Positions 9,871 through 18,606 of a stretch of 64,000 nucleotides of DNA are shown here, one piece after another; positions within the stretch are counted from its first letter, which is position 1; the number at the start of each line of letters is the position of its first letter. This DNA is from Cryptosporangium aurantiacum. Its GTDB lineage: Bacteria; Actinomycetota; Actinomycetes; Mycobacteriales; Cryptosporangiaceae. Made by a program: the position numbers and the translations under genes. The notes below the pieces were generated by a model. The model worked only from the letters and a program-made list of their open reading frames with translations. It searched no databases and had not been told where the DNA came from. The stretch spans positions 124,001 to 188,000 of the forward strand of contig NZ_FRCS01000005.1 in the NCBI RefSeq assembly GCF_900143005.1. The letters are read 5' to 3'.

Positions 9871-10404
9871 TCAGCGGCCTTCCCACACCATCCGCGCGCC
9901 GGTGTCGCCCGCCCGAACCACGGAGACGGCGGCACCGACGGCGGTGCCCAGCAACGCGACCGAGAGCACGATCGAGACGACCTTGAGAACGGTCGAGCCG
10001 CTGCTGTCGCGCTGCGGTTCGCCGACGTTCGTCCACTGGTCGCGCTGGTCGTAGACGGGGGCCTGGGCGCGGCGAGTGCCCCGGGCTCGTTCGACGACGA
10101 CCAGGACGACCGCGACGACCGCGAGAAGCACGGCCATGTTGCGGGTGTCGAGGCCGAAACCGCCGTGTTCGTTGATGGTGGGCGACCCGCCGAGGTACTG
10201 CGCGAACCGGTCACCGGTCTCGGCCGCCACGATGGCCGCTCCGGCGCCCGACAGCGCGCTGAGCACCAGCACCCAGCCGACCTTCGACCGCAGCCGCGGC
10301 ACCAGGACGTAGGCGAACGCGGCGAGGACCGCGATCGGTATCAGCACGACCGCGGCGTGCACCACCAACGGGTGGGCCGGTAGGCCGAACACTTTCTCGA
10401 ACAC
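9871..10404 (-). CDS. DUF2231 four-helix membrane protein
   Basis: A 177-residue integral membrane protein. The opening MFEKVFGLPAHPLVVHAAVVLIP carries the HP-(L/V)-VVH signature of the DUF2231 family, and about four hydrophobic segments follow (residues about 12-32, 42-60, 84-102 and 145-165). Its function is unknown; in some bacteria such proteins accompany cytochrome or redox genes, which is not the case here. It is convergent with the preceding small membrane protein, with a 9-nt gap. Confidence 0.85.
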   Translation of the reverse strand: MFEKVFGLPAHPLVVHAAVVLIPIAVLAAFAYVLVPRLRSKVGWVLVLSALSGAGAAIVAAETGDRFAQYLGGSPTINEHGGFGLDTRNMAVLLAVVAVVLVVVERARGTRRAQAPVYDQRDQWTNVGEPQRDSSGSTVLKVVSIVLSVALLGTAVGAAVSVVRAGDTGARMVWEGR

Positions 10405-10548
10405 GGTGACCTCCGCAAACGGCGTGACAGCCGTACCCTAGTGCGACCGAGTACGCATCAGGGCAGGCTCGAGCTACACAAGCCACACGGAGCACACGGG
10501 CAACAGGTTCTCCGCGGCTCGTGACAAGCCGTCGAGCACACTGGAACC

Positions 10549-11445
10549 GTGACTCAGCTCGCCCCCCACCGCGCCACCCGTGTCGTCTTCTCCGTCTCGG
10601 ACTACCCGGTCGCCGGGTGGGACGCGCCGCCGCCCGCGGGGATTCATCGCGGCACCGCGCTGTTCGTCCCGGGTTACACCGGCAGCAAGGAAGACTTCGC
10701 ACCGCTCTTCGACCCGCTGACCGACGCCGGCTACCGTGTCGTCGCGATCGACCAGCCCGGTCAGTTCGAGTCCCCGGGCCCCGAGTCGCCGCTCGGCTAC
10801 ACGGTGGCCCGGCTCGCCGACGTCGTCCGTGCGGTCGTCGCGGCGCTCGGCGACGGCCCGGTGCACCTGGTCGGGCACTCGTTCGGTGGGCTGGTGTCCC
10901 GGGGCGCCGTGCTGTCCGCGCCGGGTGAGTTCCGGTCGCTCACGCTGCTCTGCTCGGGCCCGGAGGCGATCGTCGGCGCCCGGCGTGACCGGATGGCCCG
11001 GCTGGAACCGCTGCTGCCGCTCGGCATGGCCGCGGTCTACGAGGCGGTCGAGGAGGGTGCCCGGCTCGACCCCAAGTGGCAGGAGGCCTCGCCCGAGCTG
11101 AAGGCGTTCCTGAAGAAGCGGTTCGTCGCGTCGTCGGCGGCGGGCCTGCGCGGGATGGGCGACGCGCTCGGATCCGAGCCGGACCGCACGGCCGAACTGG
11201 CCGCGGCGGGTCTTCCGCTGCTGGTCTGCCACGGCGAGCATGATGACGCTTGGCTGCCGCCGGTGCAGGCCGACATGGCGCGGCGGCTCGGCGCACGGCA
11301 CGTGGTGATCCCGCAGGCCGCGCACTCGCCGGCGATCGAGAACAGCGCGCAGACGGTCGTGGCGCTGGAGCAGTTCTGGCGTTCGGTCGACGACCTGGAC
11401 GACCGGGCGGTTCCGGCGTCCGGGGTGCACACTGAGACTCAGTGA
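10549..11445 (+). CDS. alpha/beta-fold hydrolase
   Basis: A 298-residue alpha/beta hydrolase starting at GTG 10549. Motifs: VPGYTGSKEDF (oxyanion loop), GHSFGGLVS (nucleophile Ser elbow), CHGEHDDAW (acid) and PQAAHSPAIEN (catalytic His). There is no secretion signal. The substrate is unknown. The MpaB-like gene begins 26 nt downstream and is probably co-transcribed. It is not closely similar to the other hydrolase at 758-1777. Confidence 0.87.
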   Translation: MTQLAPHRATRVVFSVSDYPVAGWDAPPPAGIHRGTALFVPGYTGSKEDFAPLFDPLTDAGYRVVAIDQPGQFESPGPESPLGYTVARLADVVRAVVAALGDGPVHLVGHSFGGLVSRGAVLSAPGEFRSLTLLCSGPEAIVGARRDRMARLEPLLPLGMAAVYEAVEEGARLDPKWQEASPELKAFLKKRFVASSAAGLRGMGDALGSEPDRTAELAAAGLPLLVCHGEHDDAWLPPVQADMARRLGARHVVIPQAAHSPAIENSAQTVVALEQFWRSVDDLDDRAVPASGVHTETQ

Positions 11446-11471
11446 TCGGGGTACCGACTATTGGAGGGCCA

Positions 11472-12332
11472 ATGGTGATCTCCGACCTCGGCCTGTACGG
11501 GCCGGAGAGCGTCACCTGGCGGATCCACTCGGATCCGTCGCTCGCTGTGGGCGGGTTGCGCGCGCTGCTGCTGCAGGCGCTGCATCCGGTCGCGATGGCC
11601 GGTGTCTCGGCGAACTCCGGATATCGGGACGACCCGTGGGGCCGTCTGCAGCGCACCACCGAGTACGTGGCGATCACGACGTTCGGCACGGCCGGGGCCG
11701 CCGAGGAGGCGGCGAGCAAGATCCGTCGCCTGCACCGGCGGCTGACCGCGGTCGACCCGGACTCCGGTGAGGTCTATCCGGTGGACGACCCGTCGCTCCT
11801 GCTCTGGGTGCACTGCTGCGAGGTGGACTCGTTCCTCTCCACGGCGCGGCGCGCCGGCGTGCGCCTGTCGGACGCCGACGCGGACCGGTACGTCGCGGAG
11901 CAGGTGCGCCAGGCCCGGCTGATCGGTCTCACCCCGGACGCCATCGAGGTGCCGCGTACGAGCGCGGAGCTCGACGCGTACTTCACCGACGTCCGGCCGC
12001 TGTTGCGCGCTACCCGGCCGGCGTACGAGGGGCTCAAGCTGCTGAGCGCTCCCCCGATGCGCTGGTGGGTGCGGTGGGCGACGCCGGCAGCGCCGAGTTG
12101 GGGCGCGCTGGTCGCGATGGGGTTCGGGCTGCTCCCGGGGTGGGCCAAGCGGCTCTACACGCACCTGCCCGCGCTGCCGGGCAGCGAGATGACGGCCACC
12201 GCGAGCCTGCGGACGCTGCGCGCCGCGGTGCTGGCGCTGCCGGCGTCGGTGCGCGAGGGGCCACAGCTCAAGGCCGCCCGCGCCCGCGTGGCCGCCGTCC
12301 CCATCCGCCGCCTCGAATCCCTTCCTGCGTGA
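11472..12332 (+). CDS. MpaB-like oxygenase (DUF2236)
   Basis: A 286-residue protein of the DUF2236/MpaB group, related to latex-clearing-protein haem oxygenases. Family features visible are the N-terminal WRIHSDPSLAVGGLRALLLQALHPVAMAGV, where His in LLQALHP is the expected haem ligand, and the RTTEYVAITTFG segment. The start ATG at 11472 has GGAGG 4 nt upstream. The substrate is unknown; many homologues are uncharacterised. Its TGA stop opens a shortened palindromic element at 12330. Confidence 0.85.
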   Translation: MVISDLGLYGPESVTWRIHSDPSLAVGGLRALLLQALHPVAMAGVSANSGYRDDPWGRLQRTTEYVAITTFGTAGAAEEAASKIRRLHRRLTAVDPDSGEVYPVDDPSLLLWVHCCEVDSFLSTARRAGVRLSDADADRYVAEQVRQARLIGLTPDAIEVPRTSAELDAYFTDVRPLLRATRPAYEGLKLLSAPPMRWWVRWATPAAPSWGALVAMGFGLLPGWAKRLYTHLPALPGSEMTATASLRTLRAAVLALPASVREGPQLKAARARVAAVPIRRLESLPA

Positions 12333-12364
12333 GCGGCCCGCCGAGGGGGGCTCCAGGTCCGTAG
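12330..12364 (+). repeat. stop-codon-anchored palindromic element, shortened copy B
   Basis: Begins at the TGA stop of the MpaB-like gene. It carries the shared left end GCGGCCCGCCGAGG directly joined to the shared right end GGGGCTCCAGGTCCGTAG, so the internal hairpin arms of the other copies are missing. It looks like an internal deletion derivative. Confidence 0.7.
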
Positions 12365-12372
12365 GGAGCCGC

Positions 12373-13212
12373 CTAGCGCTGGACCGGGATCGCCGCCCAC
12401 GGCTCCTTTGGAGGGCCCGCCGCTTGGCCCTCAGGGCAGTGACGGCGGAAGTCGCACCATGAGCAGCGCGGCCCCGGAGCGGGCGGGAACGCCTCGTCGG
12501 CGGACGCTCCGCCGCTCTTGAAGCGTGTCTCCGCCTCGACCGCGTCGGCAGCGGTCTGTTCCGCCCGCCGTAGGTGTCGCTGGAGCCGCTCCGGCGTGTG
12601 CACGTGGGTGTAGACCTCCCCCGCGCTCAGGTGGTGCAGCTCGACCCGCTGACAGGGACGGCGGAGCGTGCGGGACGCCGCCAGCGCGTAGAGCGCCAGC
12701 GCCTGCGAGCCCGCCGCATCCTCTTCGGACAGCGCGGACCGGCCGGTCTTGTAGTCGACGACCACCGGCTCGCCGTTCCGGTCGTCGAGCCGGTCGATGC
12801 GCCCGGAGACCGCGAGCGTGTCGGTGCGCATCGCCACCGTGCGCTCCAGGCCGAACGGTTCGGCGTCGGGGTCGATGGTCGCCAGGTAGCTCTCCAGCCA
12901 CCCCACCGCGAGTTCCTTGGCCGCCGCCTGCTGCTCGGCGTCGCGGTAGCCGTCGGAGATCCACGCCTCGTTCAGCAGCGCCCTACTCGCCTCGGGTGTC
13001 CGCCGCTGCCGCGGCAGCGACCACCACGACCGCAGCACGTTGTGCACGGTCGCCCCGAGCGCGTTGTGCGCCCACGGCGCCCCCTTGGGGGGCGACGGCC
13101 GGTCGATGTACGTCATTCGGTATCGACGCGGACACTCCGCGAACGCCGCCAGTTTGGACGGTGTGCAGGAGAAGAGCCGCGTGGGCATACCGGCAAAACC
13201 GAGCTGTTCCAT
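12373..13212 (-). CDS. RecB/Cas4-like PD-(D/E)XK nuclease
   Basis: A protein of about 279 residues from the PDDEXK_1 superfamily. Visible active-site elements are GATVHNVLRSWW (motif with His), GRIDRLDD (Asp) and VVVDYKTGRSA (D-x-K core). Four cysteines, one near the N-terminus (FAECPRRYRMTY) and three near the C-terminus (CSWCDFRRHC), match the Fe-S cluster arrangement of AddB and Cas4. A single-domain DNA exonuclease, without helicase, is inferred. ATG 13212 is chosen; a GTG one codon upstream fits the GGGAGG ribosome site equally well. No CRISPR array is nearby, so a repair role is likelier than adaptation. Confidence 0.88.
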   Translation of the reverse strand: MEQLGFAGMPTRLFSCTPSKLAAFAECPRRYRMTYIDRPSPPKGAPWAHNALGATVHNVLRSWWSLPRQRRTPEASRALLNEAWISDGYRDAEQQAAAKELAVGWLESYLATIDPDAEPFGLERTVAMRTDTLAVSGRIDRLDDRNGEPVVVDYKTGRSALSEEDAAGSQALALYALAASRTLRRPCQRVELHHLSAGEVYTHVHTPERLQRHLRRAEQTAADAVEAETRFKSGGASADEAFPPAPGPRCSWCDFRRHCPEGQAAGPPKEPWAAIPVQR

Positions 13213-13251
13213 CACCCACGATCCTCCCACGGGGCACCGACAATCCGTGGG

Positions 13252-14133
13252 TCAGCGGCGGCGCAGCGGCCACTGGTCGCGAGCGGTCACCGGCGACGCC
13301 CCGGTGGCCAGCGAGACCAACTCCTCGTAGACCTCCGGGCGCGTGGTGTTCTCGCCGAGCCGCACGGTCTTGTTCGTCCCGTGGAAGTCGCTCGATCCAG
13401 TGGTGAGCAGGCCCAGGTCGGCGGCGATGCCGGCGAGCGACGTCCGCTCGGCGTCGTCGTGGTCGGGGTGGTCGATCTCCAGCCCGTTCAGACCGGCTGC
13501 GGCGAGTTCGGCGAAGACCTCGTCGTCGATCACCCGCCCACGCTTGGACGCCTTGGGATGGGCCAGCACGCTGACGCCGCCTGCGCCGCGCACCAGCCGC
13601 AGGGCGTCCAGCACCTCGATGTCGCGCTTGGGCACCCGGTACCGGGCGCCGAGCCACTCCGAGCGGAACGCGGTCGGCACGTCCTCCACGACGCCCGCGG
13701 CCACCAGCGCCTGAGCGACGTGCGGGCGGCCCACCGGCGCACCGTCGGCGATCGCCAGCACGCCCTGCCAGGTGATCGGCGCGCCGTCGGCGACGAGCAT
13801 GCCGACCATCTCCTCCGCCCGGGTGAAGCGGGACGCCCTCAGCATCGCCCGCTCCGCGGCGAACGCCGGCTCGGTGGGGTCGAACAGGTACGCGAGCAAG
13901 TGCAGGCTGATCGACCAGCCGTTGGACAGCGCCCAGTAGCAGGACAGTTCCGCGCCCGGAACCAGCACCAGCCCGGGTGGCAGCGCCTCGATCGCGGGAC
14001 GCCAGCCGGCGGTGGTGTCGTGGTCGGTCAGCCCGATGACGTCGAGCCCGGCCTCCACCGCGTCGACGACCAGCCGCGCCGGGGGAACCGTCCCGTCGCT
14101 CGCCGTCGAATGCGTGTGCAGATCGATGCGCAT
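13252..14133 (-). CDS. PHP-domain phosphoesterase
   Basis: A 293-residue PHP protein. Metal-binding motifs are MRIDLHTHSTASDG at the N-terminus, LTDHDT, GAELSCYW (Glu) and GSSDFHG near the C-terminus. The size and arrangement match the TRPH/RNase AM type that hydrolyses 3',5'-nucleoside bisphosphates or trims RNA 5' ends. It acts in the cytosol. It lies upstream of, and co-oriented with, the PD-(D/E)XK nuclease, with a gap of about 40 nt. Confidence 0.9.
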   Translation of the reverse strand: MRIDLHTHSTASDGTVPPARLVVDAVEAGLDVIGLTDHDTTAGWRPAIEALPPGLVLVPGAELSCYWALSNGWSISLHLLAYLFDPTEPAFAAERAMLRASRFTRAEEMVGMLVADGAPITWQGVLAIADGAPVGRPHVAQALVAAGVVEDVPTAFRSEWLGARYRVPKRDIEVLDALRLVRGAGGVSVLAHPKASKRGRVIDDEVFAELAAAGLNGLEIDHPDHDDAERTSLAGIAADLGLLTTGSSDFHGTNKTVRLGENTTRPEVYEELVSLATGASPVTARDQWPLRRR

Positions 14134-14224
14134 GGACGGCGTGCCTCGCGAACTCCGACAGACGGACGATGCCGGGCACGGACGTGCCCAGACATCACCC
14201 TAATCACTCCGGAGAGCAGAGACG

Positions 14225-14977
14225 TCAGTCGCCCTCGTCGCCGACCGCCAGCATCTCCTCGGGGTCGTACATGACCTGGCAGAACAGCAGGTAGAGCTGG
14301 TTCGGGTAGGGCAGCGGCGCGATCTCCCGCAGCGCCTGATCCTGACCGGCGGACTCCAGCACGAACGTGCCGTAGTTGAGCACCCGGCCGAGCGGGCTCT
14401 GCTGGTAGGCCATGTCGGTGACGCGGGCCAGCGGCATCATCGCGACCTTGCGGGTGACGATGCCCTCGATGAGCATCACCCGCTTGTCGGTCAGCACGAA
14501 CTTGTCGAAGTACCAGTCGCCGATCTTGTACCCGGCGGCGATCAGCAGCGCGATCCACAGCAGCGTCACGGCGCCGACGACGTACGGGACGTTCTGCATC
14601 GCACCGACGATGTACCCGAGCAGCAGCGTGCCGCCGGCCAGCGCGAGCAGCCAGCGGATCACGTGGATCCAGTGCCGACGCCACTCGCCGCAGTAGCGCT
14701 CGCTGTCGAACAGGTACTGCGCGACGTGGCGAGTCGGTTCCAGGATCGGCCGGTACGGCCGGGGCGGAGGCGGTGGCGCGGGTGCCGCGGTGGGAGGTGC
14801 CGGCGGCGGCGGGCGCCCGGCCGTCGGATCCGGTGACGGCGGTGGGGGCGGGCCCGGAGGATCGTCGTCAGTGGGCACCGGCGTGATGCCGAGTCCTACC
14901 GGCGGCGGGTCGTGCAGCGTGCGACGACCGAGATCGCGCTCCGGGCTCGACCCGGTGCCAGGGTCGTCTGCGGCCAT
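14225..14977 (-). CDS. bacterial PH-domain membrane protein
   Basis: A 250-residue protein. A Pro-rich N-terminal third (PPGPPPPPSPDPTAGRP type) is followed by two membrane segments (about residues 108-126 and 132-150), then a PH-like domain of the bPH_2/YdbS kind (FDKFVLTDKRVMLIEGIVTR, MPLARVTDMAYQQSPLGR, GTFVLESAGQDQAL). Such proteins are of unknown function, probably membrane scaffolds. The gap to the PHP gene (14134-14224) shows no clear terminator. Confidence 0.82.
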   Translation of the reverse strand: MAADDPGTGSSPERDLGRRTLHDPPPVGLGITPVPTDDDPPGPPPPPSPDPTAGRPPPPAPPTAAPAPPPPPRPYRPILEPTRHVAQYLFDSERYCGEWRRHWIHVIRWLLALAGGTLLLGYIVGAMQNVPYVVGAVTLLWIALLIAAGYKIGDWYFDKFVLTDKRVMLIEGIVTRKVAMMPLARVTDMAYQQSPLGRVLNYGTFVLESAGQDQALREIAPLPYPNQLYLLFCQVMYDPEEMLAVGDEGD

Positions 14978-15047
14978 CGCACACCTCCACGGGGGGACGG
15001 AAGTGGACTACCGGGTCCGTAGGACGCGGTACCCGGTGATCGGAGGA

Positions 15048-15200
15048 CTAGAACACATTGGACACGAACGTCCCGAACCCGGTCGCGATGTCACGCAAGC
15101 CGTCGCCGAGCGAACGCAGTAAGTTGGCGGCGTCCCCCGGTTGGGTCACGATGTAGAAGACGAAAAACGCAACCGCGATCCAACTCAGGGCCTTCTTCAC
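15048..15200 (-). CDS. 50-residue single-pass membrane peptide
   Basis: A short gene. The reverse strand from GTG 15200 reads VKKALSWIAVAFFVFYIVTQ, then PGDAANLLRSLGDGLRDI and a FVSNVF end before TAG at 15048. One N-terminal membrane helix (about residues 5-19) precedes an amphipathic helix. The reverse strand carries a GGGAGG ribosome site about 10 nt upstream. I recall similar small hypothetical proteins in actinobacteria. No function can be assigned; it could be a small membrane regulator. Confidence 0.75.
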   Translation of the reverse strand: MKKALSWIAVAFFVFYIVTQPGDAANLLRSLGDGLRDIATGFGTFVSNVF

Positions 15201-15286
15201 TGCAGCCCGACCTCCCGCTCGGCAACGAAGGTCGTTCTACCATCGCGGGCAAGCGGGAGCGAACATGCGCAGGCCGTGTCGGCGGG

Positions 15287-15949
15287 TCAGCTGACTCCTT
15301 CCTCCGGCGGTCCCCATTGAAGGTACGGCGAGAGCGCCCCGAACGGCAACGGACCTGGTAGCCCATCGCGACCATCTTGCAACACAAAGTGTTCGGCAAG
15401 CACATAACCGGCCTCACCCGGCCAGGCGACGGTCCACAGCCACATGCCTTTCGCCTCGCCGACGTAGACGCAGCGATCCCGCTCCGCCTCGATCGACCAC
15501 AGCGGGGTCGGGTGGCCGGCCGCGACGACCTTGGCGTGCGCGTTCGTGTCGAGCAGCCCGCCGCAGAGCACGTCGCCCGCATCCAGACCGGACAGGCCCG
15601 CGAACCGCGCCCCGAGCCCGACACCCGGCTCCTCGGCGACCAGGACGACGTCGGCGACCCCGCCGAGCGGCGCCGGCCCGGTACACGCCACGGCGGTGGC
15701 CACGATCGGACGACGATCGTCGCCGGCCCAGGCGAGCCCGGTGACGGTCCAGTCGGGCAGCATCGGCCAGGGCACCCAGACCGGCACCCCGGCGTCGATC
15801 CGGACCGCGTCCAGCACGTCCGTGCCCAGCCGGCGGGCAACGTGCAGGGGCGGCACGGCACCGTGCACGGGGCATCGCCAATCGCTGTGCATCAGGTCCG
15901 GCGGACGGACCGCATGCACGCAGCGCGGACAGCTAGGCGGTGATGACAC
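15287..15949 (-). CDS. zinc-ribbon protein, DUF6758-like
   Basis: A protein of about 220 residues with an N-terminal CPRC...CPVHG motif (SCPRCVHAVRPPDL, then SDWRCPVHGAV), likely a Cys/His metal site, followed by a domain rich in beta strands (VWVPWPMLPDWTVTGLAWAGDD). The layout resembles DUF6758 proteins of streptomycetes, and the function is unknown. GTG 15949 begins close to the Cys motif, as in the relatives I remember; ATG 15985 would add 12 residues. Confidence 0.7.
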   Translation of the reverse strand: MSSPPSCPRCVHAVRPPDLMHSDWRCPVHGAVPPLHVARRLGTDVLDAVRIDAGVPVWVPWPMLPDWTVTGLAWAGDDRRPIVATAVACTGPAPLGGVADVVLVAEEPGVGLGARFAGLSGLDAGDVLCGGLLDTNAHAKVVAAGHPTPLWSIEAERDRCVYVGEAKGMWLWTVAWPGEAGYVLAEHFVLQDGRDGLPGPLPFGALSPYLQWGPPEEGVS

Positions 15950-16038
15950 AGCGCAACCGTCCGCCTTCAGACCATGTCCCGTCAAGACCTGACACGATCG
16001 GACAATTCAGGCCCGCTGTCCCAGCGGCCTCGTCCAGC

Positions 16039-16668
16039 TCAGCCGGACACCGCGTGACGCCGAATCCAGGCGTGCATCGCGATGCCGGACGCGACCCCGG
16101 CGTTGATCGACCGGGTCGACCCGAACTGCGCGATCGAGCACACCAGGTCCAGTCCTGCCCTGGCTTCCTCGGACAGACCCGGCCCCTCCTGACCGAACAG
16201 CAGGACGCAGGCCCGCGGCAGCTCGACGGTCTCCAGCGGCACCGCGCCGGGCAGGTTGTCGATCCCGATCACCGGCAACTGCTCCGCCGTCGCCCAGGTC
16301 AGCAGCTCCGTGACGTCACCGTGGTAGCGGATGTGCTGATAGCGGTCGGTCACCATCGCACCGCGGCGATTCCACCGCCGGCGGCCGACGATGTGCACCT
16401 CGCGGGCCAGGAACGCGTTCGCGTTCCGGACGACCGTCCCGATGTTGAAGTCGTGCTGCCAGTTCTCGATCGCGACGTGGAACGGGTGCCGAACCCGGTC
16501 GAGGTCCTCGACGATCGCCTCGCGGCGCCAGTACCGGTACCGGTCGACGACGTTGCGCCGATCACCGCCGGCGAGCAGCTCCGGGTCGTACCGCGGGTCG
16601 GTGGGCCACGGCCCCTCCCACGGCCCCACCCCGACAGCCAGCTCCGGCTCTTCTTCCAGCGCGGTCAC
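16039..16668 (-). CDS. TrmH/SpoU family RNA 2'-O-methyltransferase
   Basis: A 209-residue SPOUT-class methylase. Signature segments are NIGTVVRNANAFLAREVHIVG (motif 1; the Asn/Arg site), VLLFGQEGPGLSEEA (motif 2) and GSTRSINAGVASGIAMHAW (motif 3) at the C-terminus, which forms the trefoil-knot SAM site. It probably methylates tRNA or rRNA ribose; the site is unknown. The frame stays open far upstream across the MaoC gene, but GTG 16668, 15 nt after the MaoC stop, starts the real protein. No strong ribosome site is visible, so translation may depend on coupling. Confidence 0.87.
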   Translation of the reverse strand: MTALEEEPELAVGVGPWEGPWPTDPRYDPELLAGGDRRNVVDRYRYWRREAIVEDLDRVRHPFHVAIENWQHDFNIGTVVRNANAFLAREVHIVGRRRWNRRGAMVTDRYQHIRYHGDVTELLTWATAEQLPVIGIDNLPGAVPLETVELPRACVLLFGQEGPGLSEEARAGLDLVCSIAQFGSTRSINAGVASGIAMHAWIRRHAVSG

Positions 16669-16682
16669 GCCGCCAACCGTAC

Positions 16683-17186
16683 TCAGGCCTTCGGCTCCGG
16701 CCTTCCCGGCTGTTCGCCACCGCGGGAGTCGCCGTACGACTTCTTGGGCACCATCACCTTGCGGCGGAACACGCAGACCACGGTCCCGTCCTGCTTGTAA
16801 CCCTTGGTCTCGACGTAGACGACGCCGCGGTCGTCCTTCGACTTCGACGGCGTCTTGTCGAGCACGGTGGTCTCGCCGTAGATCGTGTCGCCGTGGAACG
16901 TCGGCGCGATATGCCGGAGCGACTCGACCTCGAGGTTGGCGATCGCCTTGCCGGAGACGTCGGCCACCGACATGCCGAGCAGCAGCGAGTAGATGTAGTT
17001 GCCCACCACGACGTTCTGCTTGAAGTCCGTCGTCTGCTCGGCGTAGTGCGCGTCCAGGTGCAGCGGGTGGTGGTTCATCGTGATCAGGCAGAACAGGTGG
17101 TCGTCGTACTCGGTGACCGTCTTTCCGGGCCAGTGCTTGTAGACCGCGCCGACCTCGAACTCCTCGAAGTACCGACCGAACTGCAT
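16683..17186 (-). CDS. MaoC-type enoyl/mesaconyl-CoA hydratase
   Basis: A 167-residue single hot-dog-fold hydratase. The family motif region is ITMNHHPLHLDAHYAEQTTDF (catalytic Asp/His pair) followed by VVVGNYIYSLLLGMSV. It resembles the hydratase encoded next to the CitE-like lyase and acyl-CoA dehydrogenase in mycobacteria (Rv2499c, from memory). Homologues of those partners are in this window at 24437 and 21577. Hydration of a branched enoyl-CoA in leucine/itaconate breakdown is therefore a reasonable guess, not shown. Confidence 0.85.
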   Translation of the reverse strand: MQFGRYFEEFEVGAVYKHWPGKTVTEYDDHLFCLITMNHHPLHLDAHYAEQTTDFKQNVVVGNYIYSLLLGMSVADVSGKAIANLEVESLRHIAPTFHGDTIYGETTVLDKTPSKSKDDRGVVYVETKGYKQDGTVVCVFRRKVMVPKKSYGDSRGGEQPGRPEPKA

Positions 17187-17284
17187 CCGACCACTCCCGT
17201 CTGCCTACGCTGGCTACTGGCTGGTAACAAGGATCTTGCCGGGCCGTTCCTGCGCCTGCAGCGACGAGTGTCACACTGCCCGAC

Positions 17285-17737
17285 GTGGAGGAGATCACCG
17301 AGCCTGGTCCGGGTCGGGTCGGCCGTCGTGTCCGGATCGGCGCGGTGTTGGTCGGGCTGGCGCTGCTCGTGGCCGGAACACTGGTCGGACAGGACGACGA
17401 CTTCCCGTTCAGCCCGTTCCGGATGTACTCCACGACCGACCGGCTGGACGGGACGGTCCGCTCGCTGCGCGTCGAGGCGGTCACGGTCGACGGGGAGCGG
17501 ATCGTGCTGAAGGACTCCGACACCGGCCTGCGGCGGGCCGAGTTCGAGGGCCAGCAGCAGCGGCTCAAGGCCGATCCCGCGCTGCTCGACGCCGTCGCGG
17601 AGGCGTATCACACGCGGCATCCCGATGAGCCTCGGCTGGCGCGGGTCGACATCGTCGTACGGCTGATCGAGCTGCGCGACGGGCGTCCGAGCGGGAAGTG
17701 GCGGGACACCACGACCGTGCGGCGGGAGATCCCGTGA
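17285..17737 (+). CDS. membrane-anchored partner of HTTM protein
   Basis: A 150-residue protein with one N-terminal membrane segment (about residues 17-35, IGAVLVGLALLVAGTLVG), then FPFSPFRMYSTTDRLDGTVRS and a soluble beta-rich domain likely outside the membrane. It starts with GTG and its stop overlaps the start of the next gene by GTGA, so the two are translationally coupled. No named family is recognised. Confidence 0.75.
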   Translation: MEEITEPGPGRVGRRVRIGAVLVGLALLVAGTLVGQDDDFPFSPFRMYSTTDRLDGTVRSLRVEAVTVDGERIVLKDSDTGLRRAEFEGQQQRLKADPALLDAVAEAYHTRHPDEPRLARVDIVVRLIELRDGRPSGKWRDTTTVRREIP

Positions 17738-18606
17738 CCGTGCACCCCGGGAACCTCATGAACGGCGTCGAACGCTGGTTCTTCACGCCGGTCGCCCTCG
17801 GGCGCATCGCCGTCCTCCGGACGCTCGCGTACCTGTTCGTGCCACTGGACGTCTTCCTGATCACGCCGTGGGCGCTGGCCCACCGGGACGTCCCGGTCGC
17901 GCTCTACCAGCCGCTCCGGATCGCCCGGGTGTTCGCGCTGCCGGAGCCAACCCATGCCGTCGTCGTCGGGCTCTGCGTGGCGCTGGTGGTCACGGCGCTG
18001 GCGGCGGCGACCGGACGGGCACCGCGGCTGCTCGGAACGCTGGTCGCGGTGCTCTACCTGGCATGGATGCTGGTCGCGATGTCCTACGGCAAGGTCGACC
18101 ACGACCGGGTCGGATATCTGGTCCTGCTCGCGGTGCTGCCGACCGTCGGCCGGGCCCGGTGGGGCGACCGCACGCTCTCGGAGCGGGCCGGCTGGACGAT
18201 CCGGGCGGTCGCGATCGCGGTGGTGTGCACGTACTTCCTGGCCGCGTGGGCGAAGTTCCGGTTCGGCGGCGTCGACTGGCTCACCGGCGCGACGTACACG
18301 AAGGCCGTGCTCCGTCGCGGGACGATCCTCTCGGACTGGACCGTGCACGTGCCGTACCTGCTGGTGCTGGCCCAGATCGGCACGATCGTGTTCGAGCTGT
18401 GCAGCCCGGTCCTGCTGTTCCTCCGCGGGCGCTGGCAGCTCCGGGCGGTGCTGTTCCTGTTCGCCTTCCACGCGATGGTCTACGCGGCGCTCACGATCGC
18501 GTTCTGGCCGCACCTCATCGCGCTCACCGCCCTACTCCCGCTGGAACGGCTGCGGGTGCCTACCCGGCGAGGCGATCGCGCTCAGCCTGCGGGAGAGCGC
18601 ACGTAG
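17734..18606 (+). CDS. HTTM (gamma-carboxylase-like) membrane protein
   Basis: A 290-residue polytopic membrane protein with about six to eight hydrophobic helices. The pattern VALGRIAVLRTLAYLFVPLDVF at the start and FHAMVYAALTIAFWPHL near the end fits the HTTM domain related to vitamin-K-dependent gamma-glutamyl carboxylase. GTG 17734 overlaps the upstream stop (GTGA), with GGGAG 5 nt before it. The DCC1-type redox protein lies tail to tail and the two coding regions overlap by 47 bp; these two families are often neighbours. The substrate is unknown. Confidence 0.82.
   Translation: MTVHPGNLMNGVERWFFTPVALGRIAVLRTLAYLFVPLDVFLITPWALAHRDVPVALYQPLRIARVFALPEPTHAVVVGLCVALVVTALAAATGRAPRLLGTLVAVLYLAWMLVAMSYGKVDHDRVGYLVLLAVLPTVGRARWGDRTLSERAGWTIRAVAIAVVCTYFLAAWAKFRFGGVDWLTGATYTKAVLRRGTILSDWTVHVPYLLVLAQIGTIVFELCSPVLLFLRGRWQLRAVLFLFAFHAMVYAALTIAFWPHLIALTALLPLERLRVPTRRGDRAQPAGERT

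Noticed and set aside
16039-17568. Apparent 509-residue fusion ending in the SpoU methylase
   Set aside because: The N-terminal part lies out of frame over the MaoC gene and the antisense of the 17285 gene; the methylase has its own GTG after the MaoC stop.
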